Assembly: GCF_001298675.1 (NCBI RefSeq)
Contig: NZ_CYIG01000039.1
Coordinates: 1-50,433 of the forward strand
From: Paenacidovorax caeni
Lineage (GTDB): Bacteria > Pseudomonadota > Gammaproteobacteria > Burkholderiales > Burkholderiaceae_C
Direction: 5' to 3'
Length of the DNA stretch: 50,433 nt
Position 1 is the stretch's first letter. Each line of letters opens with the position of its first letter. The position numbers were made by a program, and so were the translations under genes. Positions 41,033 to 49,939 of this stretch are shown piece by piece. The notes beneath the pieces were generated by a model. That model was not told where the DNA came from. It ran no database searches and worked only from the letters and a program-made list of their open reading frames with translations.

Positions 41033-42139
41033 ATGAATACCCTTTTCGACCCGATTCAAGCCGGCGATCTGCACCTGTCCAACCGCATCGCCATGGCTCC
41101 CCTGACGCGCAACCGCTCGCCGCGCACCGTGCCCGGAGAACTCACCACCACCTACTACGCCCAGCGCGCCAGCGCCGGGCTCATCGTTTCCGAGGGCACG
41201 CCCATCAGCCAGCAAGGCCAGGGCTACGCCGACGTGCCTGGCCTGTACCTGCCCGAGCAACTCGAAGGCTGGAAGCGTGTGACCCAGGCCGTGCACGCGC
41301 GCGGCGGCAAGATCGTGGCGCAGCTGTGGCACGTGGGACGCGTCTCGCACACCAGCCTGCAGCCTGGCGGCGCGGCGCCTGTGGCGCCTTCGGCCGTGAC
41401 CGCACAGTCCAAAACCTACCTGATCGACGCCGCCACCGGCCAGGGCGGCTTCTTCCCGACCTCGGCACCGCGTGCACTGGACGCCGAGGAGCTGCCCGGC
41501 ATCGTCCAGGCCTACGCCAACGCCGCGCGCAACGCCGTGCAGGCCGGCTTCGACGGCGTGGAAATCCACGGCGCCAACGGCTACCTGCTCGACCAGTTCC
41601 TCAAGGATGGCGCCAACCAGCGCACCGACGCCTGGGGCGGCAGCGTGGAAAACCGTGCACGCCTGCTGGTGCAGGTGGTGCAGGCCGTGGCCGACGCCAT
41701 CGGCGCAGGCAAGACGGGCCTGCGCCTGTCGCCCGTCACCCCGGCCAACGACATCAGCGACAGCCAGCCGCAGCCGCTGTTCGAGCACGTGGCGCGCCAG
41801 CTTGCACCGCTGGGCTTGGCGTTCATCCACGTCATCGAAGGCGCCACCGGCGGGCCGCGTGAGGTCGAAGGCCGCCCGTTCGACTACGCCGCCTTCAAGG
41901 CCGCCTACCGCGATGCGGGCGGGCGCGCCGCCTGGATCGTCAACAACGGCTACACCCGCGACATGGCGCTGCAGGCCGTGGCCAGCGGCCACGCCGACAT
42001 GGTCGCCTTCGGCCGCGATTTCATCTCCAACCCCGACCTGGTGGAACGCCTGCGCCAAGGCGCCCCGCTCAACGCCTGGCAGCGCGAGACCTTCTACGGC
42101 GGCGGCGCCGAGGGGTATACCGACTACCCCACGCTTTGA
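41033..42139 (+). CDS. Old Yellow Enzyme-type alkene reductase (NemA-like)
   Basis: A 368-residue FMN TIM-barrel enzyme that reduces activated C=C bonds, nitro esters or N-ethylmaleimide with NADPH. The hallmark is VEIHGANGYLLDQFLKDGANQRTDAWGGS, with His179 and Asn182 to bind the substrate carbonyl and Tyr184 as proton donor. MAPLTRNRSP near residue 21 contributes to FMN binding, as does VAFGRDFISNPDLVERL near the end. GGAGG lies at good distance before ATG 41033. It is downstream of GST, with a hairpin between them, and convergent with a histidine kinase gene. Confidence 0.94.
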   Translation: MNTLFDPIQAGDLHLSNRIAMAPLTRNRSPRTVPGELTTTYYAQRASAGLIVSEGTPISQQGQGYADVPGLYLPEQLEGWKRVTQAVHARGGKIVAQLWHVGRVSHTSLQPGGAAPVAPSAVTAQSKTYLIDAATGQGGFFPTSAPRALDAEELPGIVQAYANAARNAVQAGFDGVEIHGANGYLLDQFLKDGANQRTDAWGGSVENRARLLVQVVQAVADAIGAGKTGLRLSPVTPANDISDSQPQPLFEHVARQLAPLGLAFIHVIEGATGGPREVEGRPFDYAAFKAAYRDAGGRAAWIVNNGYTRDMALQAVASGHADMVAFGRDFISNPDLVERLRQGAPLNAWQRETFYGGGAEGYTDYPTL

Positions 42140-42142
42140 GTG

Positions 42143-42197
42143 TTTTTGGGCTCCAGCGCTTGCCTGACAAGCGCTGGAAGCTATCAAATCAAGAGCG
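42143..42197 (+). repeat. Dispersed ~55-bp intergenic repeat, copy F
   Basis: Forward copy between convergent genes (stops 42139 and 42189). In this copy the core is a perfect hairpin: CCAGCGCTTG (42153-42162), 5-base loop, CAAGCGCTGG (42168-42177). The right end AAGCTATCAAATCAAGAGCG extends over the stop codon of the kinase gene. Confidence 0.85.
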
Positions 42198-43574
42198 CTC
42201 TGCGGAAAACGCCAGCTGCACGCACAGCCCGTGCCCGTGCGGCGCGGGCAGCACCGTCAGCTGCGCGCCCAGCAGCTCGGCGTAGCGCGCCACGATGCCC
42301 AGGCCCAGCCCCGCGCCCTCGCCCAGGCGCTCGCCCTCCCGGCCCTGCACCCAGCGCTGGAGCAGCTCCTGGCGCTGCGGCGCGGCAATCCCTGGGCCGT
42401 TGTCGGTCACCGACAGCCGCACCTCGTTGGCGACACGCGCCAGCGCCACCGTCACGCGCGGCGTCTCGCCGTCGGGCGGCTGACCGTAGCGCAGCGCGTT
42501 GTCAAGCAGGTTGCTCAACACGCCCTCGATCAGCAGCGGCAGCCCCTGCACCACCACCGGCTGCTCCAGCCCCTGCGCCCCCAAGTCCACCCCGGCGGCA
42601 TCGGCGCGCGGCAGAAAACGCAGCACCGTCTCCTGCACCAGCACATCCAGCGCCACCGCCTGCAGCGGCATGGCGCTGCGCGCCTCGTCAGCCAGGGCCA
42701 GCGCCAGCAGCTGGTCCACCAGGTGGCTGGCGCGCGCCTCGCTGTGCACGATGCCCGCAAGCTGCTCGCGCCACAGCGCCGGGTCGTGCTGCGCCAGGCC
42801 GTAGCTGGCCTGCGCGCGGATGCCCGCCAGCGGGGTGCGCAGCTCGTGCGCCACGTTGCCCGCAAACTCGTGCAGCGCACGCACGCCCTCCCCCACGCGC
42901 CCCAGCAGCGCGTTCACCGCCTGGCCCAGGCGCTCCAGGTCGCGCGTGCTGGCCTGCACCGGCAGGGGCGCGAGGTCGCGCGCGTCGCGCTGCGCCAGCG
43001 CCTGCTGAAACGCCGCCAACGGCTGCAAATCGCGCGCAATGGCGCGGTGCAGCCACCAGGCCAGCGCCCCCAGCAGCAGCAGCTGCGGCAGCAGCGAATA
43101 CAGCAGCGCGCTGCGCAGCATGGCGTTGCGGCTGTGCACGGTCTGCGCGGTAATGACCTCGAACGCCGCCTGCGCGGGCCGCAGGCGCACCACGCGCAGC
43201 GCCTGGCCGCGGAAATGGATGTCGGAAAAACGGTACGGCTCGCCGTCCTGCAAGGTCTCGGCGGCCAGGTGGGCGTTGCCCGCCAGCAGCGAACCGTCGC
43301 TGCGCAGCACGGCGAAGTACACCGTCTCCACCTGGTCGAACAGCAGCGCCTTGACCTCGCGCGGGCTCAGCGCCAACTCCAGCCCCTGGCCGCCCTGGCG
43401 CACGTTGGCGGCAATGGCGTAGGCGTCGTCGAGCAGCGAGCGGTCGAAGGCGCGCTGCGTGAACAGGTTCGCCACGCCCACCGACGCCACGGTCCCGGCC
43501 AGCCACACCAGCGCCAGCGGCACCAGCACGTGGCGCGCCAGCCGCGCGCGCAGCGAGGGCAGCGCGCCGCTCAT
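42189..43574 (-). CDS. Sensor histidine kinase (TctE/QseC-like)
   Basis: A 461-residue inner-membrane kinase. Helix 1 is at about 16-38, a periplasmic domain resembling the 2CSK_N sensor (FDRSLLDDAYAIAANV, YFAVLRSDGSLLAGN) reaches about residue 155, helix 2 is at about 158-178, then HAMP. The dimerisation box is FAGNVAHELRTPLAGI with His243. ATP boxes are N (LLSNLLDNALRYG), G1 (TDNGPGIA) and G2 (GAGLGLGIVARYAE). It overlaps its regulator gene by 4 bp. Divergent RND efflux genes make a metal-sensing role plausible, although the sensor domain shows no obvious metal ligands. Confidence 0.93.
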   Translation of the reverse strand: MSGALPSLRARLARHVLVPLALVWLAGTVASVGVANLFTQRAFDRSLLDDAYAIAANVRQGGQGLELALSPREVKALLFDQVETVYFAVLRSDGSLLAGNAHLAAETLQDGEPYRFSDIHFRGQALRVVRLRPAQAAFEVITAQTVHSRNAMLRSALLYSLLPQLLLLGALAWWLHRAIARDLQPLAAFQQALAQRDARDLAPLPVQASTRDLERLGQAVNALLGRVGEGVRALHEFAGNVAHELRTPLAGIRAQASYGLAQHDPALWREQLAGIVHSEARASHLVDQLLALALADEARSAMPLQAVALDVLVQETVLRFLPRADAAGVDLGAQGLEQPVVVQGLPLLIEGVLSNLLDNALRYGQPPDGETPRVTVALARVANEVRLSVTDNGPGIAAPQRQELLQRWVQGREGERLGEGAGLGLGIVARYAELLGAQLTVLPAPHGHGLCVQLAFSAERS

Positions 43575-44272
43575 GGCCCGGCCTGCGGTTGCGCCTCGGC
43601 CATGTAGCCCAGACCGCGCAGCGTGCGAATGCCCGCGCCGCTGCCCGCCAGCTTCTTGCGCAGGCGCGAAATGAAGGCCTCCAGCGCGTTGTCCCCCAGC
43701 GCCTCGGCAAAGTCCGACAGCTTGTCCGACAGCGCGCGCTTGCTCACCACGCGGCCGGGCGGCGTCATCAGCTCCCACAGCACCTCGAACTCGCGCGCCG
43801 GCAGCTCCAGCGCCGCGCCATGCAGCGTGAAGCGGCGCGCGCGCCGGTCCAGCGCCAGCGCGCCCAGCATGGTCACGTCCTGCGCCCCCTGGCTGCGCCG
43901 CGCCAGCGCGCGCAGGCGCGCCTCCACCTCGGCCAGCTCGAACGGCTTGCCCAGGTAGTCGTCGGCGCCGGCATCCAGGCCATCAATGCGCTCCTGCGTG
44001 CGGCCACGCGCCGTCAGCACCAGCACGGGCGTACGGTCGCCGCGCGCGCGCGCGGCACGCAGCAGCGTCAGGCCGCTGGCCGGAGCGCTGCCCTGGCCCG
44101 CATCCTGGGGCAGGTTCAGGTCCAGCAGCACGGCGTCGTAGGGCTGCACGCTCCAGAAGTGGCGCGCCTCGGCCACGCTGGCGGCCACGTCAACGCGGTG
44201 GCCGGCGTCGGCCAGGCTGCGCCGCACCACGGCGCGCAGCACGGCATCGTCTTCAACGAGCAGGATTCGCAT
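43571..44272 (-). CDS. OmpR/PhoB-family response regulator of the RND efflux locus
   Basis: A 233-residue regulator. The receiver has EDD at residues 7-9, phospho-acceptor Asp51 in AVLLDLNLPQ, Thr in VLTAR and Lys in DDYLGKPF. Right after Asp51 the loop to helix 3 is lengthened by about eight residues (QDAGQGSAPASG in place of a short PxxDG), which is unusual near the active site. The C-terminal winged helix includes LPAREFEVLWELMTPPGRVVSKRAL and EAFISRLRKKLAG. The gene is divergent from the outer-membrane factor gene; GGTCAGGC repeats lie between them. No Shine-Dalgarno is seen before the ATG at 44272. Confidence 0.92.
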   Translation of the reverse strand: MRILLVEDDAVLRAVVRRSLADAGHRVDVAASVAEARHFWSVQPYDAVLLDLNLPQDAGQGSAPASGLTLLRAARARGDRTPVLVLTARGRTQERIDGLDAGADDYLGKPFELAEVEARLRALARRSQGAQDVTMLGALALDRRARRFTLHGAALELPAREFEVLWELMTPPGRVVSKRALSDKLSDFAEALGDNALEAFISRLRKKLAGSGAGIRTLRGLGYMAEAQPQAGP

Positions 44273-44289
44273 GGCAACGTATTCCAGGA

Positions 44290-44308
44290 GGTCAGGCGCT
44301 GGTCAGGC
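44290..44308. promoter_or_regulatory. Direct repeat, candidate response-regulator site
   Basis: GGTCAGGC occurs at 44290-44297 and 44301-44308, an 11-bp period, in the 59-bp gap between the divergent regulator (44272) and efflux (44332) genes. This is the usual pattern for an OmpR-family dimer and the neighbouring regulator is the natural candidate. Confidence 0.55.
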
Positions 44309-44331
44309 ACAGGGCGCGATAAACGCGACCC

Positions 44332-45591
44332 ATGAGAATACGACAGTTGTTTCTGATCAGCGCCCTGGCCGCCGCCCTGCCCGGCGCAGGCTATGCGGCG
44401 CAGCCGCTCACCCTGGCCCAGGCCCTGGCCGCCGCCCAGGCCAACAGCGATGTGGCGCTGGCGCGCCACGCCCTGAGCGCCGCACGCGCCGACGTGCTCG
44501 CCGCCGACCACGCGCCCGCCCCGGTGCTCAGCGCCAAGGCCGCGTCCATCGACCTGCAAAACGGCGTGGGCGGCGGCAACGTGCTCACGCGCAAGCGCAT
44601 CGACAAATCCATCGGCATCGACTGGACCTGGGAGCGCGGCAACAAGCGCGGCCTGCGCACCCAGGCGGCCCAGGCCGCCGCCCAGGCCGCGCAGGACGAT
44701 GTGGAAGACACCCAGGTGCAGCAGCTGCAGGCCACGCTGGCCGCCTATTACGAGCTGCTGGCGGCGCAGGAGCGCCTGCGCGAGACGCGCGCCATCGAAG
44801 ACGGCCTGCTGGCCCTGGAGCGCAGCGCCGCGCAGCGCGTGCGCGCGGGCGACCTATCGGCGCAGGACGGTGCGCGCACGCGCATCGAGGCCGAGCGCGC
44901 GCGCGGCGACACGCAGGCCGCCGAACTGGCGCGCACCCAGGCCGCACTGGCGCTGGCGCAGCGCATCGCGCGCGGGCCCGACATCGAGGCCACCCCCGCG
45001 GACTGGCCCGCGCGCACCACCCCGCCCGCCCCCGCCACCGACCTGGAAGCCCTGGCCGACCAGCGCCCCGACGTGCGCGCCGCCCAGGCGCGCGTGCAGG
45101 CGGCCCAGGCCGCACTGGAGGGCGCGCTGGCCCTGCGCAAGGCCGACGTCACGGTGGGCGCCTCGTACGACCACTTTCCCGGCACCTCGACCCGGCTGCT
45201 GGAGCTGCGCGCGCAGTTCCCGCTGCAGTGGGGCTATCGCTTCGAGGGCGAGGTGCAGCGTGCCCAGGCGCAGCTTGACCAGGCCCAGGAGGCCCTGGCG
45301 CAGACGCGCCGCGCCGCGCTGCTGGACCTGCAGGCGCTGCAGGCCGCCCTGGCCAGCGCCGCCCAGCGCGCCGCCGGGTACGAGGACGGCATCGTGCCGC
45401 GCGCACGCCAGGTGGCGCAAAGCGCCGAGCTGGCCTACGCCAAAGGCGCCATCGGCCTGACCGACCTGCTTGACGCCCGCCGCACGCTGCGCGCCACCCT
45501 GCTCGAAGCCATCGGCGCCCGGGCCGACTACGCCAAGGCCCAGGGCCTGTGGCAGCTGCGCACCCAGCCCAACCCGTCCACCCAGCCCTGA
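44332..45591 (+). CDS. TolC/CzcC-family outer-membrane factor
   Basis: A 419-residue exported protein. The signal peptide ends near AGYA (residue 21); no lipobox is present. The mature protein shows duplicated OEP helices (LTLAQALAAAQANSDVALARHALSAARADVLAADH; RPDVRAAQARVQAAQAALEGALALRKADVTVGASYDHFP). Length and the following czcB/czcA-like genes fit the CzcC type. It provides the outer-membrane channel of an HME-RND pump. It starts 59 bp from the divergent regulator and has no clear Shine-Dalgarno. Confidence 0.9.
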   Translation: MRIRQLFLISALAAALPGAGYAAQPLTLAQALAAAQANSDVALARHALSAARADVLAADHAPAPVLSAKAASIDLQNGVGGGNVLTRKRIDKSIGIDWTWERGNKRGLRTQAAQAAAQAAQDDVEDTQVQQLQATLAAYYELLAAQERLRETRAIEDGLLALERSAAQRVRAGDLSAQDGARTRIEAERARGDTQAAELARTQAALALAQRIARGPDIEATPADWPARTTPPAPATDLEALADQRPDVRAAQARVQAAQAALEGALALRKADVTVGASYDHFPGTSTRLLELRAQFPLQWGYRFEGEVQRAQAQLDQAQEALAQTRRAALLDLQALQAALASAAQRAAGYEDGIVPRARQVAQSAELAYAKGAIGLTDLLDARRTLRATLLEAIGARADYAKAQGLWQLRTQPNPSTQP

Positions 45592-45604
45592 CCCATTCAT
45601 AGCC

Positions 45605-45658
45605 AAAACAGCCTCCAGCGCTTTACCGACAAGCGCAAGCAGCTATAAAAACATGAGC
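45605..45658 (+). repeat. Dispersed ~55-bp intergenic repeat, copy G
   Basis: Forward copy filling the gap between the outer-membrane factor stop (45591) and the adaptor start. It has GCCTCCAGCGCTTTACCG, the core CAAGCGCAAGCAGCTATAAA and the right end ATGAGC. The ATG of that end is the start codon of the adaptor gene (45653). Confidence 0.8.
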
Positions 45659-46864
45659 AAATCAACCTTCTCCCTCCCCCGCAGCGGCAGCGCCCTGGCG
45701 CTGTGCGCCGCGCTCGCCCTGCCCGGCTGCCAGCAAGCCAGCGCCCCCCCGGCCGAACCGGAGCCCACGCCCCCGGTGCTGCAGGCCGGGCAGCTGCACT
45801 ACGCCAGCAACCACCCGCAACTGGCCCTGCTGGCGGTGACGGAAGCCCGCCCGGCCAGCGTGCTGCGCGTCGAGCTGCCAGCGCGCCTGGTGTGGAACGA
45901 GGAGCGCACGCAGCGCATCGTCCCGGCCTTCGCCGGGCGCGTGGCCGCCATCCGCGCCGACCTGGGCCAGCGCGTGCAGGCGGGCACCACGCTGGCACTG
46001 CTGGCATCGCCCGATTTCGGCCAGGCCCAGGCCGACGCCGCCAAGGCCCAGGCCGACCAGCACCTGGCGCAGCAGGCGCTGGCGCGCCAGCGCGAGCTGT
46101 TCACCGCCGGCATCGTGGCGCGCAAGGAGCTGGAGCAGGCCGAGGCCGACGCCGCACGCGCGCACGCCGAATCGGCCCGCGCGCTGGCGCGCACGCAGCT
46201 GTATGGCGGCGGCACCGGCGTGAGCCAGCAGCTGGCGCTGCGCAGCGGCATCGACGGCGTGGTGGTGGAGCGCAACCTCAACCCCGGCCAGGAGCTGCGG
46301 CCCGACCAGGGCGGCCCGGCGCTGTTCGTGGTGACCGACCCACGCTCTCTGTGGGTGCAGATTGACGCGCGCGAGGGCGACCTGGACTCGCTGCGCCCCG
46401 GCGACCGCTTCACCCTGCAGGTGGGCGCCTACCCCGGCGAGACCTTCAGCGGCCGCGTCACCGCCAGCGCCGACGCCATCGACCCCGCCACGCGCACCAT
46501 CAAGGTGCGCGGTGTGGTGGACAACGCCGACCGCCGCCTCAAGGCCGAGATGCTGGCCACCGCGCATGTTGCCGAGAACCGCAGCGGCGGCGTCGTCGTG
46601 CCGGCGCAGGCCGTGGTGCTGGCCGGGCGCACGCACCAGGTTTACGTGCAGCGCGCACCCGGCGTGTTCGAGCCGCGCAGCGTCACCCTGGCGCACGAGG
46701 GGCCGGGCGAGGCCATCGTCGCCAGCGGCCTGGCGGCGGGCGAGAAGATCGTGGCGGGCAACGTGCTGCTGCTGGCGCAGCAGTGGCAGGCCCTGGCGCA
46801 AGACGCCGCGCCCGGCACCCCACCCGCGCGCGCAAAAGACACCCACAAGGACACGCAGCCATGA
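45653..46864 (+). CDS. HME-RND periplasmic adaptor (CzcB-like)
   Basis: A 403-residue adaptor. The lipobox-like LPGC puts a lipidated cysteine at residue 26. Lipoyl halves are FAGRVAAIRADLGQRVQAGTTLALLASPDF and LRSGIDGVVVERNLNPGQELRPDQGG, separated by a helical hairpin; the beta-barrel and membrane-proximal domains follow (YPGETFSGRVTASADAIDPATRTIKVRG). There is no His-rich N-terminal metal site as in some CzcB proteins. The start codon lies in the end of a dispersed repeat and has no Shine-Dalgarno. The stop overlaps the RND pump start (ATGA at 46861). Confidence 0.91.
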   Translation: MSKSTFSLPRSGSALALCAALALPGCQQASAPPAEPEPTPPVLQAGQLHYASNHPQLALLAVTEARPASVLRVELPARLVWNEERTQRIVPAFAGRVAAIRADLGQRVQAGTTLALLASPDFGQAQADAAKAQADQHLAQQALARQRELFTAGIVARKELEQAEADAARAHAESARALARTQLYGGGTGVSQQLALRSGIDGVVVERNLNPGQELRPDQGGPALFVVTDPRSLWVQIDAREGDLDSLRPGDRFTLQVGAYPGETFSGRVTASADAIDPATRTIKVRGVVDNADRRLKAEMLATAHVAENRSGGVVVPAQAVVLAGRTHQVYVQRAPGVFEPRSVTLAHEGPGEAIVASGLAAGEKIVAGNVLLLAQQWQALAQDAAPGTPPARAKDTHKDTQP

Positions 46865-49800
46865 AGCGCCTGATCCAGTACGCGCTGTACCAGCCGTTGT
46901 TCATCATCCTCGGCACGCTGGTATTCGCGGCGGCCGGCTTCGCGGCGTTCAAGCACCTGTCGGTGGAGGCTTTTCCCGACGTGACCGACACCCAGGTCAC
47001 CGTGATCGCGCTGTACCCCGGGCGTGCGCCCGAAGAAGTGGAAAAGCAGGTCACGCTGCCCATTGAGCTAGCGCTGTCGGGCCTGCCGCATGCCATCCGC
47101 GTGTTCTCGCACACGCAGTTCGGCCTGTCGTTCAGCGTGGTCACCTACGACGACGACGCCAACGTGAACGTGGTGCGCCAGCAGGTGGCCGAGCGCCTCG
47201 CGGCGGTGGACCTGCCGCCCGGCGTGCAGGCCAACATTGCCCCCAACGCCACACCCGTGGGCGAAATTCTGCGCTACCGCCTCAAGGGCGACGGCCTCTC
47301 CACCACCGAGCTGCGCACCCTGCAGGACTGGACCGTGGAGCGCGCCCTGCGCCAGGTGCCCGGCGTGGCCGACGTGGTGGGCATGGGCGGCGCCATCAAG
47401 CAGTACGAGGTGCAGCCCGACCTGGACAAGCTGCGCGCCTACAAAGTGAGCTTCCAAAACCTGCTGGACGCACTCGGGCGCGGCAACGCCAACGCGGGCG
47501 GCAGCTACGTGGCCCAGGGCGCGCAGCAGTACACCATCCGCGGCATCGGGCTGCTGCGCTCGGCCGACGACATTGGCAGCGTGGTGGTGGCCGCGCGCGG
47601 CAACACCCCCATCCTGGTGCGCGACGTGGCAACGGTGAAGACCGGCGCCGTGCCACGCCTGGGCATCGTCGGCCAGGACGGCGACGATGACGCGGTCACC
47701 GGCATCGTCGTCATGCGCAAGGGCGAAAACGCCAGCGAGGTCCTCAAGGGCGTGAAGGCCAAGGTGGCCGCGCTGAACGAACGCGGCCTGCCGGCGGGCG
47801 TGCGCATCGTGCCGTTCTACGACCGTACCTGGCTCATGGAAAAAACCCTGGGCACGGTGTTTCGCAACCTGGTCGAAGGCGCGCTGCTGGTGTCGCTGGT
47901 GCTGTATATCTTTCTGTCCAACCTGCGCGCCAGCCTGGCGGTGGTGGTGGTGATACCGCTGTCGCTGCTGGCCACCTTCATGGGGCTGAAGGTGCTGGGC
48001 GTGCCCGCCAACCTGCTGAGCCTGGGCGCGATGGACTTCGGCATCATCGTGGACGGCGCGGTGATCGTGGTGGAAAACATCATGCACCGCCTGGCCGAGC
48101 GCGGCGAGGACATGGACGAACGCGACCGGCGCGACACCATCATCAGCGCCGCCAACGAAGTCGGGCGGCCCACGCTGTTCTCCATGCTCATCATCATCGC
48201 GGCGCACATTCCCATCTTCGCGCTGCAGCGCCACGAAGGTCGCATCTTCCAGCCCATGGCCCTGTCCGTCACCATGGCGCTGGTCGGCTCGCTGATCTTC
48301 TCGCTCACGCTGGTGCCGCTGCTGGCCTACTGGATGCTCAAGCGCCGCCTGCCGCACGGCGACAACCGCGTGGTGCGCGGCGCCAAGCGCCTGTACGCCC
48401 CGGTGCTCGACTGGGCGCTGGCGCACCAGCGCAAGGTGCTGGTACTGGCGCTGCTGGGCTTCGGCGCCACGGGGCTGGTGGCTTCGCGCCTGGGCTCGGA
48501 ATTCCTGCCCGAGCTGAACGAGGGCACCACCTGGGTCAACTTCGGTATGGCGCCTTCGGTGTCGAGCGAGGAGGCCACGCGCATCCTGCGCATGGCACGC
48601 CAGGCGCTGCTCACGGTGCCCGAGGTGCGCACCACCGTGTCGAAAGCCGGGCAGCCGGAGGACGGCACCGACCCCAAAACCATTGCCTCGGTAGAGGTGT
48701 TCGTCGACATCAAGCCCGAAGACCAGTGGCGTCCCGGCATGACGCGCGAGAAGATCACCGCGGAAATGCAGCGCGCGCTCAGCGCCATTCCCGGTATCGA
48801 CCCGGCGTTCTCGCAGCCCATCCGCGACAACGTGCTCGAATCCATCTCGCAGATCAAGGGGCAGATCGTCATCAAGCTCGCCGGCGACGACCTGGCCGAG
48901 CTCAAGCGCCTGACCGACGCCATTGCCCGCGAGGTGCGCCAGGTGCCCGGCGTGGCACGCGCCGAGATCGACCGCGACGGCCAGGTGCCGCAGCTGCTCA
49001 TCGAAGTGAACCGCGAGCGCGCTGCGCGCCACGGCCTGAACGTGGGCGATGTGCAGGACGTCATCGAGGCCGCGCTGGCCGGCAAGGCCGCCACCAGCCT
49101 GTGGGAAGGCGAGCGCAAATTTGCCGTGGCGGTGCGCCTGCCCAAGGACGAGCGCAGCATCGCCAACCTGCCGCGCACGCCGATTGCCACACCCGACGGC
49201 GGCTACGTGCCGCTGTCCGAGGTGGCCGATATCCGCGAGGACATGGGCGCCATGAACATCGCACGCGAAGCCGGGCGGCGCACCCAGGCCATCGGCATCT
49301 TCATCGCCGGGCGCGACATGGGCTCGGTGGTGGCCGACATGAAGCACCGCGTGGCGGACAACGTGCAGATCCCCGAGAACTACCAGCTCAACTGGTCGGG
49401 GGAGTTTGAAAACCAGGAGCGCGCCATGAAGCGCCTGTCGGTGGTGGTGCCGATTTCGCTGCTGCTGATTTTTGTGCTGCTGTTCGACGCGTTCAAGTCA
49501 TTCAAAACCGCCGCACTGATCCTGGTAAACGTGCCCCTGGCGCTCATCGGCGGCTTCGTGGCGCTGTGGCTGCTGGCCATTCCGCTGTCGGTGTCGGCGG
49601 CCATCGGCTTCATCGCGCTGTCGGGCCAGGCGGTGCTCAACGGGGTGGTGATGCTCTCGGTCTACCGCCAGCTGCAGGAGAGCGGCCTGAGCGTGCGCGA
49701 CGCCGTGCGCCAAGGCTCCATGCAGCGCCTGCGCACGGTGCTCATGACGGCGCTGCTGGCCATGCTGGGCCTGCTGCCCATGGCGCTGTCGCACGAGATT

Positions 49801-49935
49801 GGAGCGGAAACGCAGCGCCCCCTGGCCATCGTGGTGATCGGCGGGTTGGTCACGGCCACGCTGCTCACGCTGGTGGTGCTGCCCGCGCTGTACCTGGCCT
49901 GGTTCGGGGAGCGTTCCGCCAAGCACGGCGTTTGA
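46861..49935 (+). CDS. HME-RND divalent-metal efflux pump (CzcA-like)
   Basis: A 1024-residue inner-membrane pump with twelve helices and two large periplasmic loops (about 35-335 and 560-870). The fourth helix reads GAMDFGIIVDGAVIVVEN; Asp392, Asp398 and Glu405 match the proton-relay trio of CzcA in identity and spacing. This pattern marks Zn/Co/Cd/Ni-type pumps and differs from the Cu/Ag-type CusA helix, so a divalent cation substrate is likely (inference from family knowledge). With the CzcC-like and CzcB-like genes it forms a complete tripartite system, adjacent to a two-component system. Confidence 0.94.
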   Translation: MKRLIQYALYQPLFIILGTLVFAAAGFAAFKHLSVEAFPDVTDTQVTVIALYPGRAPEEVEKQVTLPIELALSGLPHAIRVFSHTQFGLSFSVVTYDDDANVNVVRQQVAERLAAVDLPPGVQANIAPNATPVGEILRYRLKGDGLSTTELRTLQDWTVERALRQVPGVADVVGMGGAIKQYEVQPDLDKLRAYKVSFQNLLDALGRGNANAGGSYVAQGAQQYTIRGIGLLRSADDIGSVVVAARGNTPILVRDVATVKTGAVPRLGIVGQDGDDDAVTGIVVMRKGENASEVLKGVKAKVAALNERGLPAGVRIVPFYDRTWLMEKTLGTVFRNLVEGALLVSLVLYIFLSNLRASLAVVVVIPLSLLATFMGLKVLGVPANLLSLGAMDFGIIVDGAVIVVENIMHRLAERGEDMDERDRRDTIISAANEVGRPTLFSMLIIIAAHIPIFALQRHEGRIFQPMALSVTMALVGSLIFSLTLVPLLAYWMLKRRLPHGDNRVVRGAKRLYAPVLDWALAHQRKVLVLALLGFGATGLVASRLGSEFLPELNEGTTWVNFGMAPSVSSEEATRILRMARQALLTVPEVRTTVSKAGQPEDGTDPKTIASVEVFVDIKPEDQWRPGMTREKITAEMQRALSAIPGIDPAFSQPIRDNVLESISQIKGQIVIKLAGDDLAELKRLTDAIAREVRQVPGVARAEIDRDGQVPQLLIEVNRERAARHGLNVGDVQDVIEAALAGKAATSLWEGERKFAVAVRLPKDERSIANLPRTPIATPDGGYVPLSEVADIREDMGAMNIAREAGRRTQAIGIFIAGRDMGSVVADMKHRVADNVQIPENYQLNWSGEFENQERAMKRLSVVVPISLLLIFVLLFDAFKSFKTAALILVNVPLALIGGFVALWLLAIPLSVSAAIGFIALSGQAVLNGVVMLSVYRQLQESGLSVRDAVRQGSMQRLRTVLMTALLAMLGLLPMALSHEIGAETQRPLAIVVIGGLVTATLLTLVVLPALYLAWFGERSAKHGV

Positions 49936-49939
49936 TGCC

